From: an uncultured Alphaproteobacteria bacterium
GTDB lineage: Bacteria; Pseudomonadota; Alphaproteobacteria; Thalassobaculales; Thalassobaculaceae
Assembly: GCA_938028645.1 (NCBI GenBank)
Contig: CALIMD010000281.1
Location: 1 to 9,934, forward strand
Direction of reading: 5' to 3'
DNA length: 9,934 nucleotides
Shown: positions 1-6,027 of the stretch, one piece after another
Position numbering within the stretch: the first letter of the stretch is position 1
How the letters are laid out: the number at the start of each line of letters is the position of its first letter
Made by a program: the position numbers and the translations under genes
The notes under the pieces: generated by a model
What the model was told of the DNA's origin: nothing
Database searches by the model: none
The model's input: only the letters and a program-made list of their open reading frames with translations

Positions 1-132
1 TACAGGTTTTCCTGCCCAGTCTTCCCTACTATATCCCATTTGTTTGATACGAGACCGATGGCCAAATGAACGAAGGTCGTCAACCCCAAACCATTTGTGG
101 CTGCGTAAGTCTTCTGGTCGTTTTTTAATCAC
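1..132 (-). CDS. IlvD/Edd-family dehydratase, N-terminal fragment (cut by left edge)
   Basis: The minus strand from 132 to the window edge encodes 44 residues with no stop. They contain RSHKWFGVDDLRSFGHRSR and then QMGYSREDWAGKPV, the typical N-terminus of IlvD/Edd dehydratases (dihydroxy-acid, sugar-acid and phosphogluconate dehydratases). These are cytoplasmic Fe-S enzymes that remove water from a 2,3-dihydroxy acid to give a 2-keto acid. The FGHRSR wording is closer to the sugar-acid or broad dihydroxy-acid group than to classical biosynthetic IlvD, but the substrate cannot be told from this piece. The start is a GTG (130-132) with GGAG at 139-142, six bases upstream; an in-frame TGA lies a few codons further upstream, so the gene cannot begin much earlier. 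The catalytic Fe-S cysteines lie outside the window. The 93 bases back to the GNAT stop would hold its promoter if it is not co-transcribed. Confidence 0.85.
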   Translation of the reverse strand, partial: MIKKRPEDLRSHKWFGVDDLRSFGHRSRIKQMGYSREDWAGKPV

Positions 133-138
133 TTTCGT

Positions 139-142
139 CTCC
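139..142 (-). promoter_or_regulatory. Ribosome binding site deciding the GTG start of the dehydratase
   Basis: On the minus strand GGAG lies six bases before the GTG at 132-130. No ATG exists in this frame between the upstream stop codon and the conserved RSHKWFG block, so this site supports a GTG start. Confidence 0.6.
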
Positions 143-225
143 GTATGGCCTATAAAGCTGGAATAAAGTCACTTTTTAGCCCCAGATTTACTAAAATATG
201 AAGCCGAGACAAAATACCAAGGGCT

Positions 226-714
226 CTAATTCCCTATAAATTTCTCAAGTTTCACTTCGAACGGTTCAAAGCCAACTGCTCGAGAGGCCGTGACGGCTGG
301 ACCATTTCTAGCTAAAGTATTGATAGATAATCTATTTGCCCCAACTGAAACCAGATGTTGTTCAATAGAAATTAGAAGTTTCTGCGCTATATTCTTTCCG
401 CGATGTTCCGGACTTACAAACAAAACCGATATGTAACCATGTTCCCGATGTTCCATATCTTGCAATTGATCCTCATCAATTATCATCCATCCAGCGGTCA
501 GTCCAACAATCTCCGATTTTTCAATAGCAACCAACACCGCACCATTAAAACTTTCTGCAGCATCCGTAATTCTTTTATATCGAAACTCGGCTACATCAGC
601 ACCTGGTCGTCTTCCTGGATGCAGGGCACGTTCATAATCTTGTAGGGACTGTAGCATCTCGATAATTACATTTTTATCAATACCTTCAGCCACTCTTACA
701 ACAATTTCAGTCAT
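226..714 (-). CDS. GNAT-family N-acetyltransferase
   Basis: This encodes a 162-residue protein with the layout of a single-domain Gcn5-related acetyltransferase, which transfers an acetyl group from acetyl-CoA to an amine. The central strand (about 93-100, YISVLFVSP) is followed by the CoA pyrophosphate loop HRGKNIA (104-110) and its helix, and then by the C-terminal INTLARNGPAVTASRAVGFEPF block (about 131-152), typical of GNAT motif B. The loop departs from the usual R-G-x-G-x-G/A: the first motif glycine is Asn108. The ATG at 714 was chosen because GAGGG lies about seven bases upstream; a longer frame reaches a TTG at 777 but has no ribosome binding site and adds only a basic tail. The substrate is unknown. 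It lies 93 bases upstream of the dehydratase on the same strand and 129 bases after the CoA-transferase B gene, so it may be its own unit. Confidence 0.85.
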   Translation of the reverse strand: MTEIVVRVAEGIDKNVIIEMLQSLQDYERALHPGRRPGADVAEFRYKRITDAAESFNGAVLVAIEKSEIVGLTAGWMIIDEDQLQDMEHREHGYISVLFVSPEHRGKNIAQKLLISIEQHLVSVGANRLSINTLARNGPAVTASRAVGFEPFEVKLEKFIGN

Positions 715-742
715 CGTTATCCCTCGAGGGTTTTGCATTTTT

Positions 743-816
743 TGATGATATTGCCTCATTTTTCTCTTAGCCCACAAATTATGGGAAAGACTATACCGCC
801 TGTGACAATATCATCA
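743..816. promoter_or_regulatory. Paired inverted 11-mers upstream of the GNAT gene (possible operator)
   Basis: TGATGATATTG at 743-753 recurs exactly as its reverse complement, CAATATCATCA, at 806-816. The centres are 63 bases apart in the only gap that can hold the GNAT promoter. Two oppositely oriented copies about six helical turns apart could be a looping operator pair. No matching regulator is visible and chance remains possible. Confidence 0.25.
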
Positions 817-843
817 TTAAGTTAATCATACAAAAATCAATCC

Positions 844-1545
844 CTATAGATCCGGCGCAACCAGAACTTTTGAAGAACTTGAGAGCTGGAGTTTTGGTTC
901 AGTTCTTCTCTGAAGCTCTTCAATAGTCACTCCTTCAACCATTCCCTCAACGATTAGCTCACCGTCACCGATAGACATAATTGCAAGATCAGTAAAAATC
1001 CGCTTCACGCATTTAGCAGATGTTAACGGATATGAGCACTTATTAACGATCTTTGGATTGCCTTCTTTCGTCTGATGTTCGGTGAGAACCCAGACTTCCT
1101 TTGCGCCCGCTGCAAGGTCCATAGCACCGCCCACACCTGGAGGAAATGTTGGGTTATTTGTGGTCCAATTTGCCAAATCACCTTCACCGGAGACTTCAAA
1201 CGCTCCGAGCATTGCTATATCTATGTGTCCACCCCTGATCATGCCAAATGCATCTGAATGTACGAAATAGGATCCCCCATTTAACATAGTGATCGGCTGC
1301 TTTCCTGCATTCACTAAATCACTATCTTCATCTCCTTCCTCAGGTCGTGGCCCAAATCCAAGAACACCATTCTCACTATGTAAAAGAATTTCTTTTTCAT
1401 TCGGCATATGATCTGCACATAACGTGGGGATACCAATACCAAGGTTCACATATGCTCCATCTGGGATTTCATTAGCGACTAGCCATGCGATTTGGCGTCG
1501 TGAAAGTCTATTTTCGGCGTCACTTACAATTCCAGCCATAGCCAT
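844..1545 (-). CDS. 3-oxoacid (3-oxoadipate type) CoA-transferase, subunit B
   Basis: This encodes a 233-residue beta subunit of a family I CoA-transferase, a cytoplasmic enzyme that moves CoA from succinyl-CoA to a 3-oxoacid such as 3-oxoadipate or acetoacetate. LHSENGVLG (55-63) fits the family active-site signature, and Glu58 is the residue expected to form the covalent acyl and CoA-thioester intermediates. VNLGIGIPT (33-41), the INAGKQ-like VNAGKQ block and GGHIDIAMLGAFEVSGEGDLANW follow in the order seen in PcaJ, and the length is normal. The ATG at 1545 has AAGGA seven bases upstream; a second ATG two codons later is possible. The matching A subunit is at 2983-3672 on the same strand, but a plus-strand aminotransferase lies between them, so this gene needs its own promoter. 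PcaJ and ScoB/AtoA families are hard to separate; the wording favours PcaJ-like. No other 3-oxoadipate pathway gene is in the window, so I give no symbol. Confidence 0.93.
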   Translation of the reverse strand: MAMAGIVSDAENRLSRRQIAWLVANEIPDGAYVNLGIGIPTLCADHMPNEKEILLHSENGVLGFGPRPEEGDEDSDLVNAGKQPITMLNGGSYFVHSDAFGMIRGGHIDIAMLGAFEVSGEGDLANWTTNNPTFPPGVGGAMDLAAGAKEVWVLTEHQTKEGNPKIVNKCSYPLTSAKCVKRIFTDLAIMSIGDGELIVEGMVEGVTIEELQRRTEPKLQLSSSSKVLVAPDL

Positions 1546-1586
1546 CTCTACATCCTTAGTTTTTTATACAATACGAGTTCGTAGAG

Positions 1587-1592
1587 ATTATA
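1587..1592 (-). promoter_or_regulatory. Candidate -10 box for the CoA-transferase B gene
   Basis: The minus strand reads a perfect TATAAT here, about 41 bases before the B-subunit ATG. No convincing -35 box sits 16-18 bases upstream. A promoter somewhere in 1546-1722 is required because the A subunit upstream is separated by an opposite-strand gene. The box is in a very AT-rich stretch, where such hexamers occur by chance. Confidence 0.35.
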
Positions 1593-1722
1593 AAAATATT
1601 CACAAAAGAGCTAGTTGAAAAACTACTAAAAAATTGTATTTATTTTTTTGTAACAGATATGTATGTTGCCGAAAAATCAATAATTTAAAATGTATTTTAA
1701 TTTGTCTTAATGGAGTAGTTGC

Positions 1723-2931
1723 ATGGCAACAAAACGCGGTCGAAAATTCTTAAATACGCCGGGACCCACGCATGTGCCAGATCGTGTTATGAATGCAATG
1801 CATCAGCCTACTCTAGATCTTTCAGATCCGGATTTCCTGGACATATCAATGTCATGCTTCCTCGATATGAGAAAGATATTTAACACTGAGGGAGAGATTT
1901 TTCTTTATTCATCGAATGGGCATGGCGCTTGGGAAGCAGCATTAGCTAATGTGTTTTCACCCGGAGACAAAATTTTAGTGCCGGAAACTGGAAACTTTTC
2001 TAATGCATGGGCAAGTATGGCAAAGGCTTTAACGTTAGAGGTGGAAACCTTACCAGGAAACTGGAGACGAGCAATCGATATTGAAGCGCTAGAAGAACAT
2101 CTTAAGAAAGACACTAAGAAGGAGATTAAAGGCATCCTAATCATTCATACCGAGACGGCAACCGGTATAACGAATGATTTGCCGGCAATTCGCTCCGCCA
2201 TAGACGCCGCCGATCATCCTGGTCTCTTAATTGTAGATACCGTTGCAGCGGCGGGCACTGTCGACTATAGAATGGACGAATGGGGTATTGATGTTACCGT
2301 TGGTGCATCCCAAAAAGGGCTGATGATGCCACCCGGCATAGGAATCGTTGCGGCTGGAGAAAAAGCCTTATCGGCGACCAAAGAGTCGACGATGCCCCGG
2401 CTTTACTGGGATTGGAAGACCAGGCTTGAAGCTGAGCATTATAGAAAATTTTGTGGCACAGCCCCCCAACTAATGGTTTTTGGCATGCGGGAAGCGTTAA
2501 ATATGATATTTGAAGAAGGCTTAGAAAATGTGTTCGAACGACACAGAGTTTTGGCTGCCGCAACGCATGCCGCTGTCGAGGTTTGGGGACAGGCTGGAAC
2601 GCTCTCACTGAATGCAGTCGAACCTAAAGAACGCTCCAATGGCGTTACCACCATACTCACATCAGAGGGTATCGATGCAGGTCAGTTTAGAGATATCTGC
2701 AGGGACGAAATGATGGTTGGATTAGGAGGCGGTCTTGGCGACTTGAATGGCAAAGCATTTAGAATAGGGCATATGGGTGACATAAATGCCCCAATGCTCT
2801 ACGCCGCACTATCCGCCGTTGAGTCAACGCTGGGATATTTGAATATAAAATATGCTAGTGGGGGGGTGACCGCAGCAATCGAATACATCACGAACGTCAA
2901 AAAGAACGAAACTGGACCATTCTCATTTTAA
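1723..2931 (+). CDS. Class V aminotransferase, serine/alanine-glyoxylate aminotransferase family
   Basis: This encodes a 402-residue fold-type I, PLP-dependent cytoplasmic aminotransferase. The N-terminal NTPGPTHVPDRV block (11-22) and SSNGHGAWEAAL (63-74) match the serine-glyoxylate and alanine-glyoxylate group. HTETATG (142-148), Asp172 in LIVDTVAAAG for the PLP ring nitrogen, and RMDEWGIDVTVGASQKG with the PLP Schiff-base lysine at Lys198 follow in order. The length is normal for the family and no key residue is missing. The ATG is supported by GGAG at 1712-1715, seven bases upstream. It likely moves an amino group from serine, alanine or aspartate to glyoxylate; the family also includes the aspartate-glyoxylate enzyme BhcA of the beta-hydroxyaspartate cycle, whose other genes are not visible here. 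It lies between the two subunits of a CoA-transferase on the opposite strand and has its own promoter region (1546-1722). The donor amino acid cannot be assigned by eye. Confidence 0.9.
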   Translation: MATKRGRKFLNTPGPTHVPDRVMNAMHQPTLDLSDPDFLDISMSCFLDMRKIFNTEGEIFLYSSNGHGAWEAALANVFSPGDKILVPETGNFSNAWASMAKALTLEVETLPGNWRRAIDIEALEEHLKKDTKKEIKGILIIHTETATGITNDLPAIRSAIDAADHPGLLIVDTVAAAGTVDYRMDEWGIDVTVGASQKGLMMPPGIGIVAAGEKALSATKESTMPRLYWDWKTRLEAEHYRKFCGTAPQLMVFGMREALNMIFEEGLENVFERHRVLAAATHAAVEVWGQAGTLSLNAVEPKERSNGVTTILTSEGIDAGQFRDICRDEMMVGLGGGLGDLNGKAFRIGHMGDINAPMLYAALSAVESTLGYLNIKYASGGVTAAIEYITNVKKNETGPFSF

Positions 2932-2982
2932 TTTAAACTTAGTTAGCTTGAGCAATGACTATTAGTTTTTTGTTTTGAACTT

Positions 2983-3672
2983 TTAAACACTCTCACCTAG
3001 ACCTGGGCCAGCCATTTTTACAACTCTATCTACAAAAATAGACGGCGTAACAATAGCTTCAGGATCTAAAGCGCCTAATTCCACAATCTCATGGACCTGA
3101 ACCACTGTCAGATCTGCCGCAGGAGCCATAACGGGACCAAAATTGCGAGCTGACTTGTTATATATCAAATTGCCCCAACGGTCCGCGGCTTTCGCTAATA
3201 CAAATGCCACATCACCTTTTAGAGGATATTCCAAAACCTGGTCTCGACCGTTTATCTTTCTAACTTCTTTTCCCTCAGCTAACTGAGTGCCCACACCAGT
3301 TGGCGTATAAAAAGCACCGATACCTGCTCCCGCAGCTCTGATTCTTTCGCTCAAGGTACCTTGGGGAACTACTTCTAACTCAACTTTCCCTGCGGCCCAC
3401 ATTTCTTCGAAAATCACCGATCCCCCAGACCTTGGATATGAACAAATTACTTTTTTAACCTTTCCTTCGGACAACAGACCCCCTATTCCCTCACGTCCTA
3501 CTCCAGCATTGTTTGATACAATTGTAAGGTCGGTAGCCCCTTGGTCTCTAAGTGCATTTAATAATTCAGTAGGCATTCCTGCTCCGCCGAAGCCAGATAC
3601 CAAGATAGTCGACCCATCTTTTACCCCAGCGACGGCAGTCTCGAAATCATTCATAATTTTATTTATTGCCAT
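2983..3672 (-). CDS. 3-oxoacid (3-oxoadipate type) CoA-transferase, subunit A
   Basis: This encodes a 229-residue alpha subunit that pairs with the B subunit at 844-1545 to form the CoA-transferase. MAINKIMNDFETAVAGVKDG, a glycine-rich CoA-binding loop SGFGGAGMP (26-34), LTIVSNNAGVGREGIGGLL, VPQGTLSERIRAAGAGIGAF with TPTGVGT, and the long SARNFGPVMAPAADLTVVQV and ALDPEAIVTPSIFVDRVV blocks are all PcaI-like in wording and order. In the family signature the loop usually begins GGF; here the first glycine is Ser26, probably tolerated. The ATG at 3672 has AAGGA eight bases upstream. It converges on the aminotransferase with a 51-base gap in which I see no strong terminator hairpin. The 261 bases upstream are shared with the divergent DUF2817 gene and must hold both promoters. 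Function as a 3-oxoadipate transferase rather than acetoacetate transferase is inferred from wording only. Confidence 0.93.
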   Translation of the reverse strand: MAINKIMNDFETAVAGVKDGSTILVSGFGGAGMPTELLNALRDQGATDLTIVSNNAGVGREGIGGLLSEGKVKKVICSYPRSGGSVIFEEMWAAGKVELEVVPQGTLSERIRAAGAGIGAFYTPTGVGTQLAEGKEVRKINGRDQVLEYPLKGDVAFVLAKAADRWGNLIYNKSARNFGPVMAPAADLTVVQVHEIVELGALDPEAIVTPSIFVDRVVKMAGPGLGESV

Positions 3673-3826
3673 TTTAACCGTCCTTTTAGAGTAAATTCAG
3701 AAACCTACGATTAACCAATATATTTTCAATATTTTACAGGAAAAGTCACTATTCAACAGGTATAAGCAATCAATTTCAAGGGATCATGTCTTAAATATTT
3801 ATACCAATTTTCGAAAACTTACTTGC

Positions 3827-3934
3827 ATGTTGTATGGGCCACTCCTAACTTTATGCTACTTACATGAAAAGTCATCATCCTACATTACTAATGTTGTAAA
3901 TATATCAGTAACCTTAAAACTGTTGGCATCATAA
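3827..3934 (+). other. Possible 35-codon upstream reading frame ending on the DUF2817 start
   Basis: An ATG at 3827 opens a 35-codon frame whose TAA (3932-3934) overlaps the ATG of the DUF2817 gene as TAATG. The DUF2817 start has no clear ribosome binding site, so translational coupling is conceivable. However, this small frame has no ribosome binding site either, and its product (MLYGPLLTLCYL...) resembles no family I know. The rest of the 261-base gap 3673-3933 is AT-rich, carries divergent promoters that I cannot place with confidence, and has no other open frame of interest. Confidence 0.15.
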
Positions 3935-5049
3935 TGGAGCTATTAGAATCAATCCGAAACTCCTTTTCCGACTCATATGAAGAAGCCAGGGATCGATTTT
4001 TAAAAGCAGCTAAAGCTAAACAAATAGATATACAAAGTTATATCAACCCAAATATAGGCTCATTAAAAGAACAATTGAGTTGCGATACCGCTTGGATGGG
4101 ACCACGTAATGCCAAACGTGTATTAGTGATTATATCAGGGACGCACGGTGTTGAAGGATTTTGTGGATCGGGTTGTCAGATAGATTGGATTTCTCGTACT
4201 AATGTCGAAGATCTTCCAATTGACGTTGCCTTACTTTTTATTCATGCGATAAATCCGTTTGGTTTTTCATGGTGTAGACGTGTTACCGAAGAAGGGTGTG
4301 ACTTAAATCGCAATTACTTAGATTTCTCAAAACCTCTCCCCCCAAATGAGGGGCATGATGAATTAGTAGATTACTTTGTGCCGTCTTCATTAGATGCCCA
4401 AACTATGGAAAAAGCAGAGTTGGAGATTAGTCGTTATCGTGAAGCTCACGGAGAAAAGGCATTTCAGAGAGCTAGAAAATCAGGGCAATATAAACATCCA
4501 CACAGCATGTTTTTTGGAGGATTTGAAGAAACATGGTCAAGGAACACCCTGGAAAGCATAATTAAGGACTATGAATTAGTCCAATCGGATTTTGCAGCAA
4601 TAGTTGATTTCCATACAGGGCTTGGCCCGTTCGGTTATGGGGAACCTATCTCAGGACATCTTCCAAATACACCTGGTTCTGATTGGGTTAACCATGCATA
4701 CGGGGAGTCAGTAGGCGTGCCAGAATTAGGAACGTCATCATCGATACCCCTACATGGGACAAGCCGTGAACTTTGGGACCAGAAACTTGAAAATAAATAT
4801 TCATATATCGCTCTTGAATATGGCACCTACTCACAAGAAAAAAGTCGGAAGGCTCTTCGCGAGGATCATTGGTTGCATAACAAAGGCGACGTGAACTGGG
4901 ATAACCCAGACGTGCAACGAATAAAAAGCCAGATAAAACACCATTATCACCCGGGAAGCAAAGACTGGCTAGAAATGGTTTTATATCGGTCGCGCCAGAT
5001 TTTAAGACAGGCGACTGAGGCGCTTGGTGCGGAGCATATTGGCAAATAG
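3934..5049 (+). CDS. DUF2817 protein, M14 zinc carboxypeptidase-like hydrolase
   Basis: This encodes 371 residues with the full DUF2817 layout, a branch of the M14 (carboxypeptidase A/succinylglutamate desuccinylase) zinc hydrolases. SGTHGVEGF holds the likely zinc ligands His71 and Glu74. HAINPFGFSW (104-113) and DLNRNYLDF (123-131) are the substrate-binding loops, DFHTGLG gives the third ligand His227, and ALEYGTYS carries Glu295 in the place of the M14 catalytic glutamate. The length is usual and there is no signal peptide, so it probably acts in the cytoplasm. The natural substrate of the family is not established to my knowledge; cleavage of an amide or peptide of a small molecule is an inference. 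The ATG fits the family N-terminus (SYEEARDRFLKAA at 14-26) but lacks a clear ribosome binding site. It ends four bases before the convergent dehydrogenase gene stops. Confidence 0.88.
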   Translation: MELLESIRNSFSDSYEEARDRFLKAAKAKQIDIQSYINPNIGSLKEQLSCDTAWMGPRNAKRVLVIISGTHGVEGFCGSGCQIDWISRTNVEDLPIDVALLFIHAINPFGFSWCRRVTEEGCDLNRNYLDFSKPLPPNEGHDELVDYFVPSSLDAQTMEKAELEISRYREAHGEKAFQRARKSGQYKHPHSMFFGGFEETWSRNTLESIIKDYELVQSDFAAIVDFHTGLGPFGYGEPISGHLPNTPGSDWVNHAYGESVGVPELGTSSSIPLHGTSRELWDQKLENKYSYIALEYGTYSQEKSRKALREDHWLHNKGDVNWDNPDVQRIKSQIKHHYHPGSKDWLEMVLYRSRQILRQATEALGAEHIGK

Positions 5050-5053
5050 GCTG

Positions 5054-6007
5054 CTAGTTTTTTTTCCGACGCAACATTTTTAAAAGCTCTACCAGCTGTG
5101 CATCTCTTTCCTCTTCTAATTGAGCAATCGAACGCCCCTTTGCCTCTACTTTTATTCCCTTAATGAGTTCTTGCTTTAAGGCTTCATCAAGCTCAGGATT
5201 TTCGTTCATAGTTTCCCACCACTCAGCGATACCCGGCCCAAAATGATCGAGCATTTTGCGAAACCCACCTGTTCCACCGGTTAAATTCATAATCATATGA
5301 GGCCCCATCAACGCCCAGCGTAAGCCTGGCCCCATTGCTACGGCAGCATTAATATCCTCCACAGAAGCCAAATCGTTCTGGACGGCCAGAACAGCTTCAC
5401 GCCACAATGCAGCTTGTAATCTGTTTGCGAGATGGCCCGGTACCTCTTTATTGATCTTTATACCGTGCTTACCAATCTCATTGTAAAAATTAATTGCCCA
5501 ATCAACAGCTGAAGGGTCAGTCTTTTCGCCCCCTACCACCTCAACAAGGGGAATAAGGTGTGGTGGATTAAAGGGATGGCCAACAACAAAACGGCTTGCA
5601 CACTCAAGTCCATCCTGCATTTCACTCATAATCAAGCCAGAAGTGCTGGAAGAAATTATTGTACCATTATCAGTGTATTTATCAATTTTTTTGAATAATG
5701 ATCGCTTTAGTTCAAGTTGTTCTGGAGCACTCTCCTGCACAAAATCCACTTCTGAGAGTGCATCCTCCAAACTAGAACAAAGTTCAATATTTGTTTCTTG
5801 AAACTTCTGTTTAGCACCTAAGGCATTCATTTGGGGCCAAGCATTATTTATGAAATCTAATATTCTTTCCTTCCACTTATCGCCAGGATCCCATGCTTTT
5901 ACTTTAAACCCTCTCGATAAAAAATATGTAGCCCAACTGGCACCAATCGTTCCCGTTCCTATCACACTAATATTTTTTATAGTTTCAAACGACCTATAAG
6001 CAGACAT
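5054..6007 (-). CDS. 3-hydroxyacyl-CoA dehydrogenase-fold NAD-dependent dehydrogenase (carnitine/gulonate dehydrogenase type)
   Basis: This encodes 317 residues with an N-terminal Rossmann domain: GTGTIG at 17-22 and Asp40 at the end of the second strand, which favours NAD over NADP. The catalytic set of the 3-hydroxyacyl-CoA dehydrogenase superfamily is present: SSSTSG (119-124), His144 in GHPFNPPHLIPLVEVVGG with Glu155 as its partner, and Asn194 in HLANRLQAALWREA. It is a one-Rossmann, one-C-terminal-domain protein. The FNPPHLIPLVEVVGGEKT wording and its length resemble L-carnitine 3-dehydrogenase and lambda-crystallin/L-gulonate 3-dehydrogenase more than fatty-acid HADs. It probably oxidises a 3-hydroxy acid or its CoA ester to the 3-oxo form. 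The ATG has TTAAGGGGA at 6015-6023. It lies 20 bases after the O-antigen ligase-like gene on the same strand, so it is probably the last gene of that operon. The C-terminus is lysine-rich (LRRKKN). Confidence 0.88.
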   Translation of the reverse strand: MSAYRSFETIKNISVIGTGTIGASWATYFLSRGFKVKAWDPGDKWKERILDFINNAWPQMNALGAKQKFQETNIELCSSLEDALSEVDFVQESAPEQLELKRSLFKKIDKYTDNGTIISSSTSGLIMSEMQDGLECASRFVVGHPFNPPHLIPLVEVVGGEKTDPSAVDWAINFYNEIGKHGIKINKEVPGHLANRLQAALWREAVLAVQNDLASVEDINAAVAMGPGLRWALMGPHMIMNLTGGTGGFRKMLDHFGPGIAEWWETMNENPELDEALKQELIKGIKVEAKGRSIAQLEEERDAQLVELLKMLRRKKN

Positions 6008-6027
6008 TTTTAAATCCCCTTAAGTTA

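Noticed and set aside
181..224. AGCCC / GGGCT inverted pair downstream of the GNAT stop as a terminator
   Set aside because: The arms are about 35 bases apart and no T run follows, so it does not resemble a rho-independent terminator.
1075..1270. Plus-strand open frames inside the CoA-transferase B gene, and similar opposite-frame openings inside the aminotransferase, ligase and oxygenase genes
   Set aside because: Each lies wholly within a well-supported gene, lacks recognisable domains and has no ribosome binding site in a sensible place.
1612..1625. Small hairpin TAGTT-GAAA-AACTA in the CoA-transferase B / aminotransferase gap
   Set aside because: The stem has only five mostly A/T pairs in AT-rich DNA and is not followed by a T run on either strand, so it is weaker than expected for a terminator or operator.
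3740..3874. Direct repeat GAAAAGTCA at 3740-3748 and 3866-3874
   Set aside because: Nine bases with no extended similarity, 126 bases apart and in AT-rich DNA; a related AAAGTCACT also occurs at 165-173. It is compatible with chance.
5059..5066. Run of eight T residues after the DUF2817 stop codon
   Set aside because: No stem-forming sequence precedes it; the run encodes the lysine-rich C-terminus of the convergent dehydrogenase.
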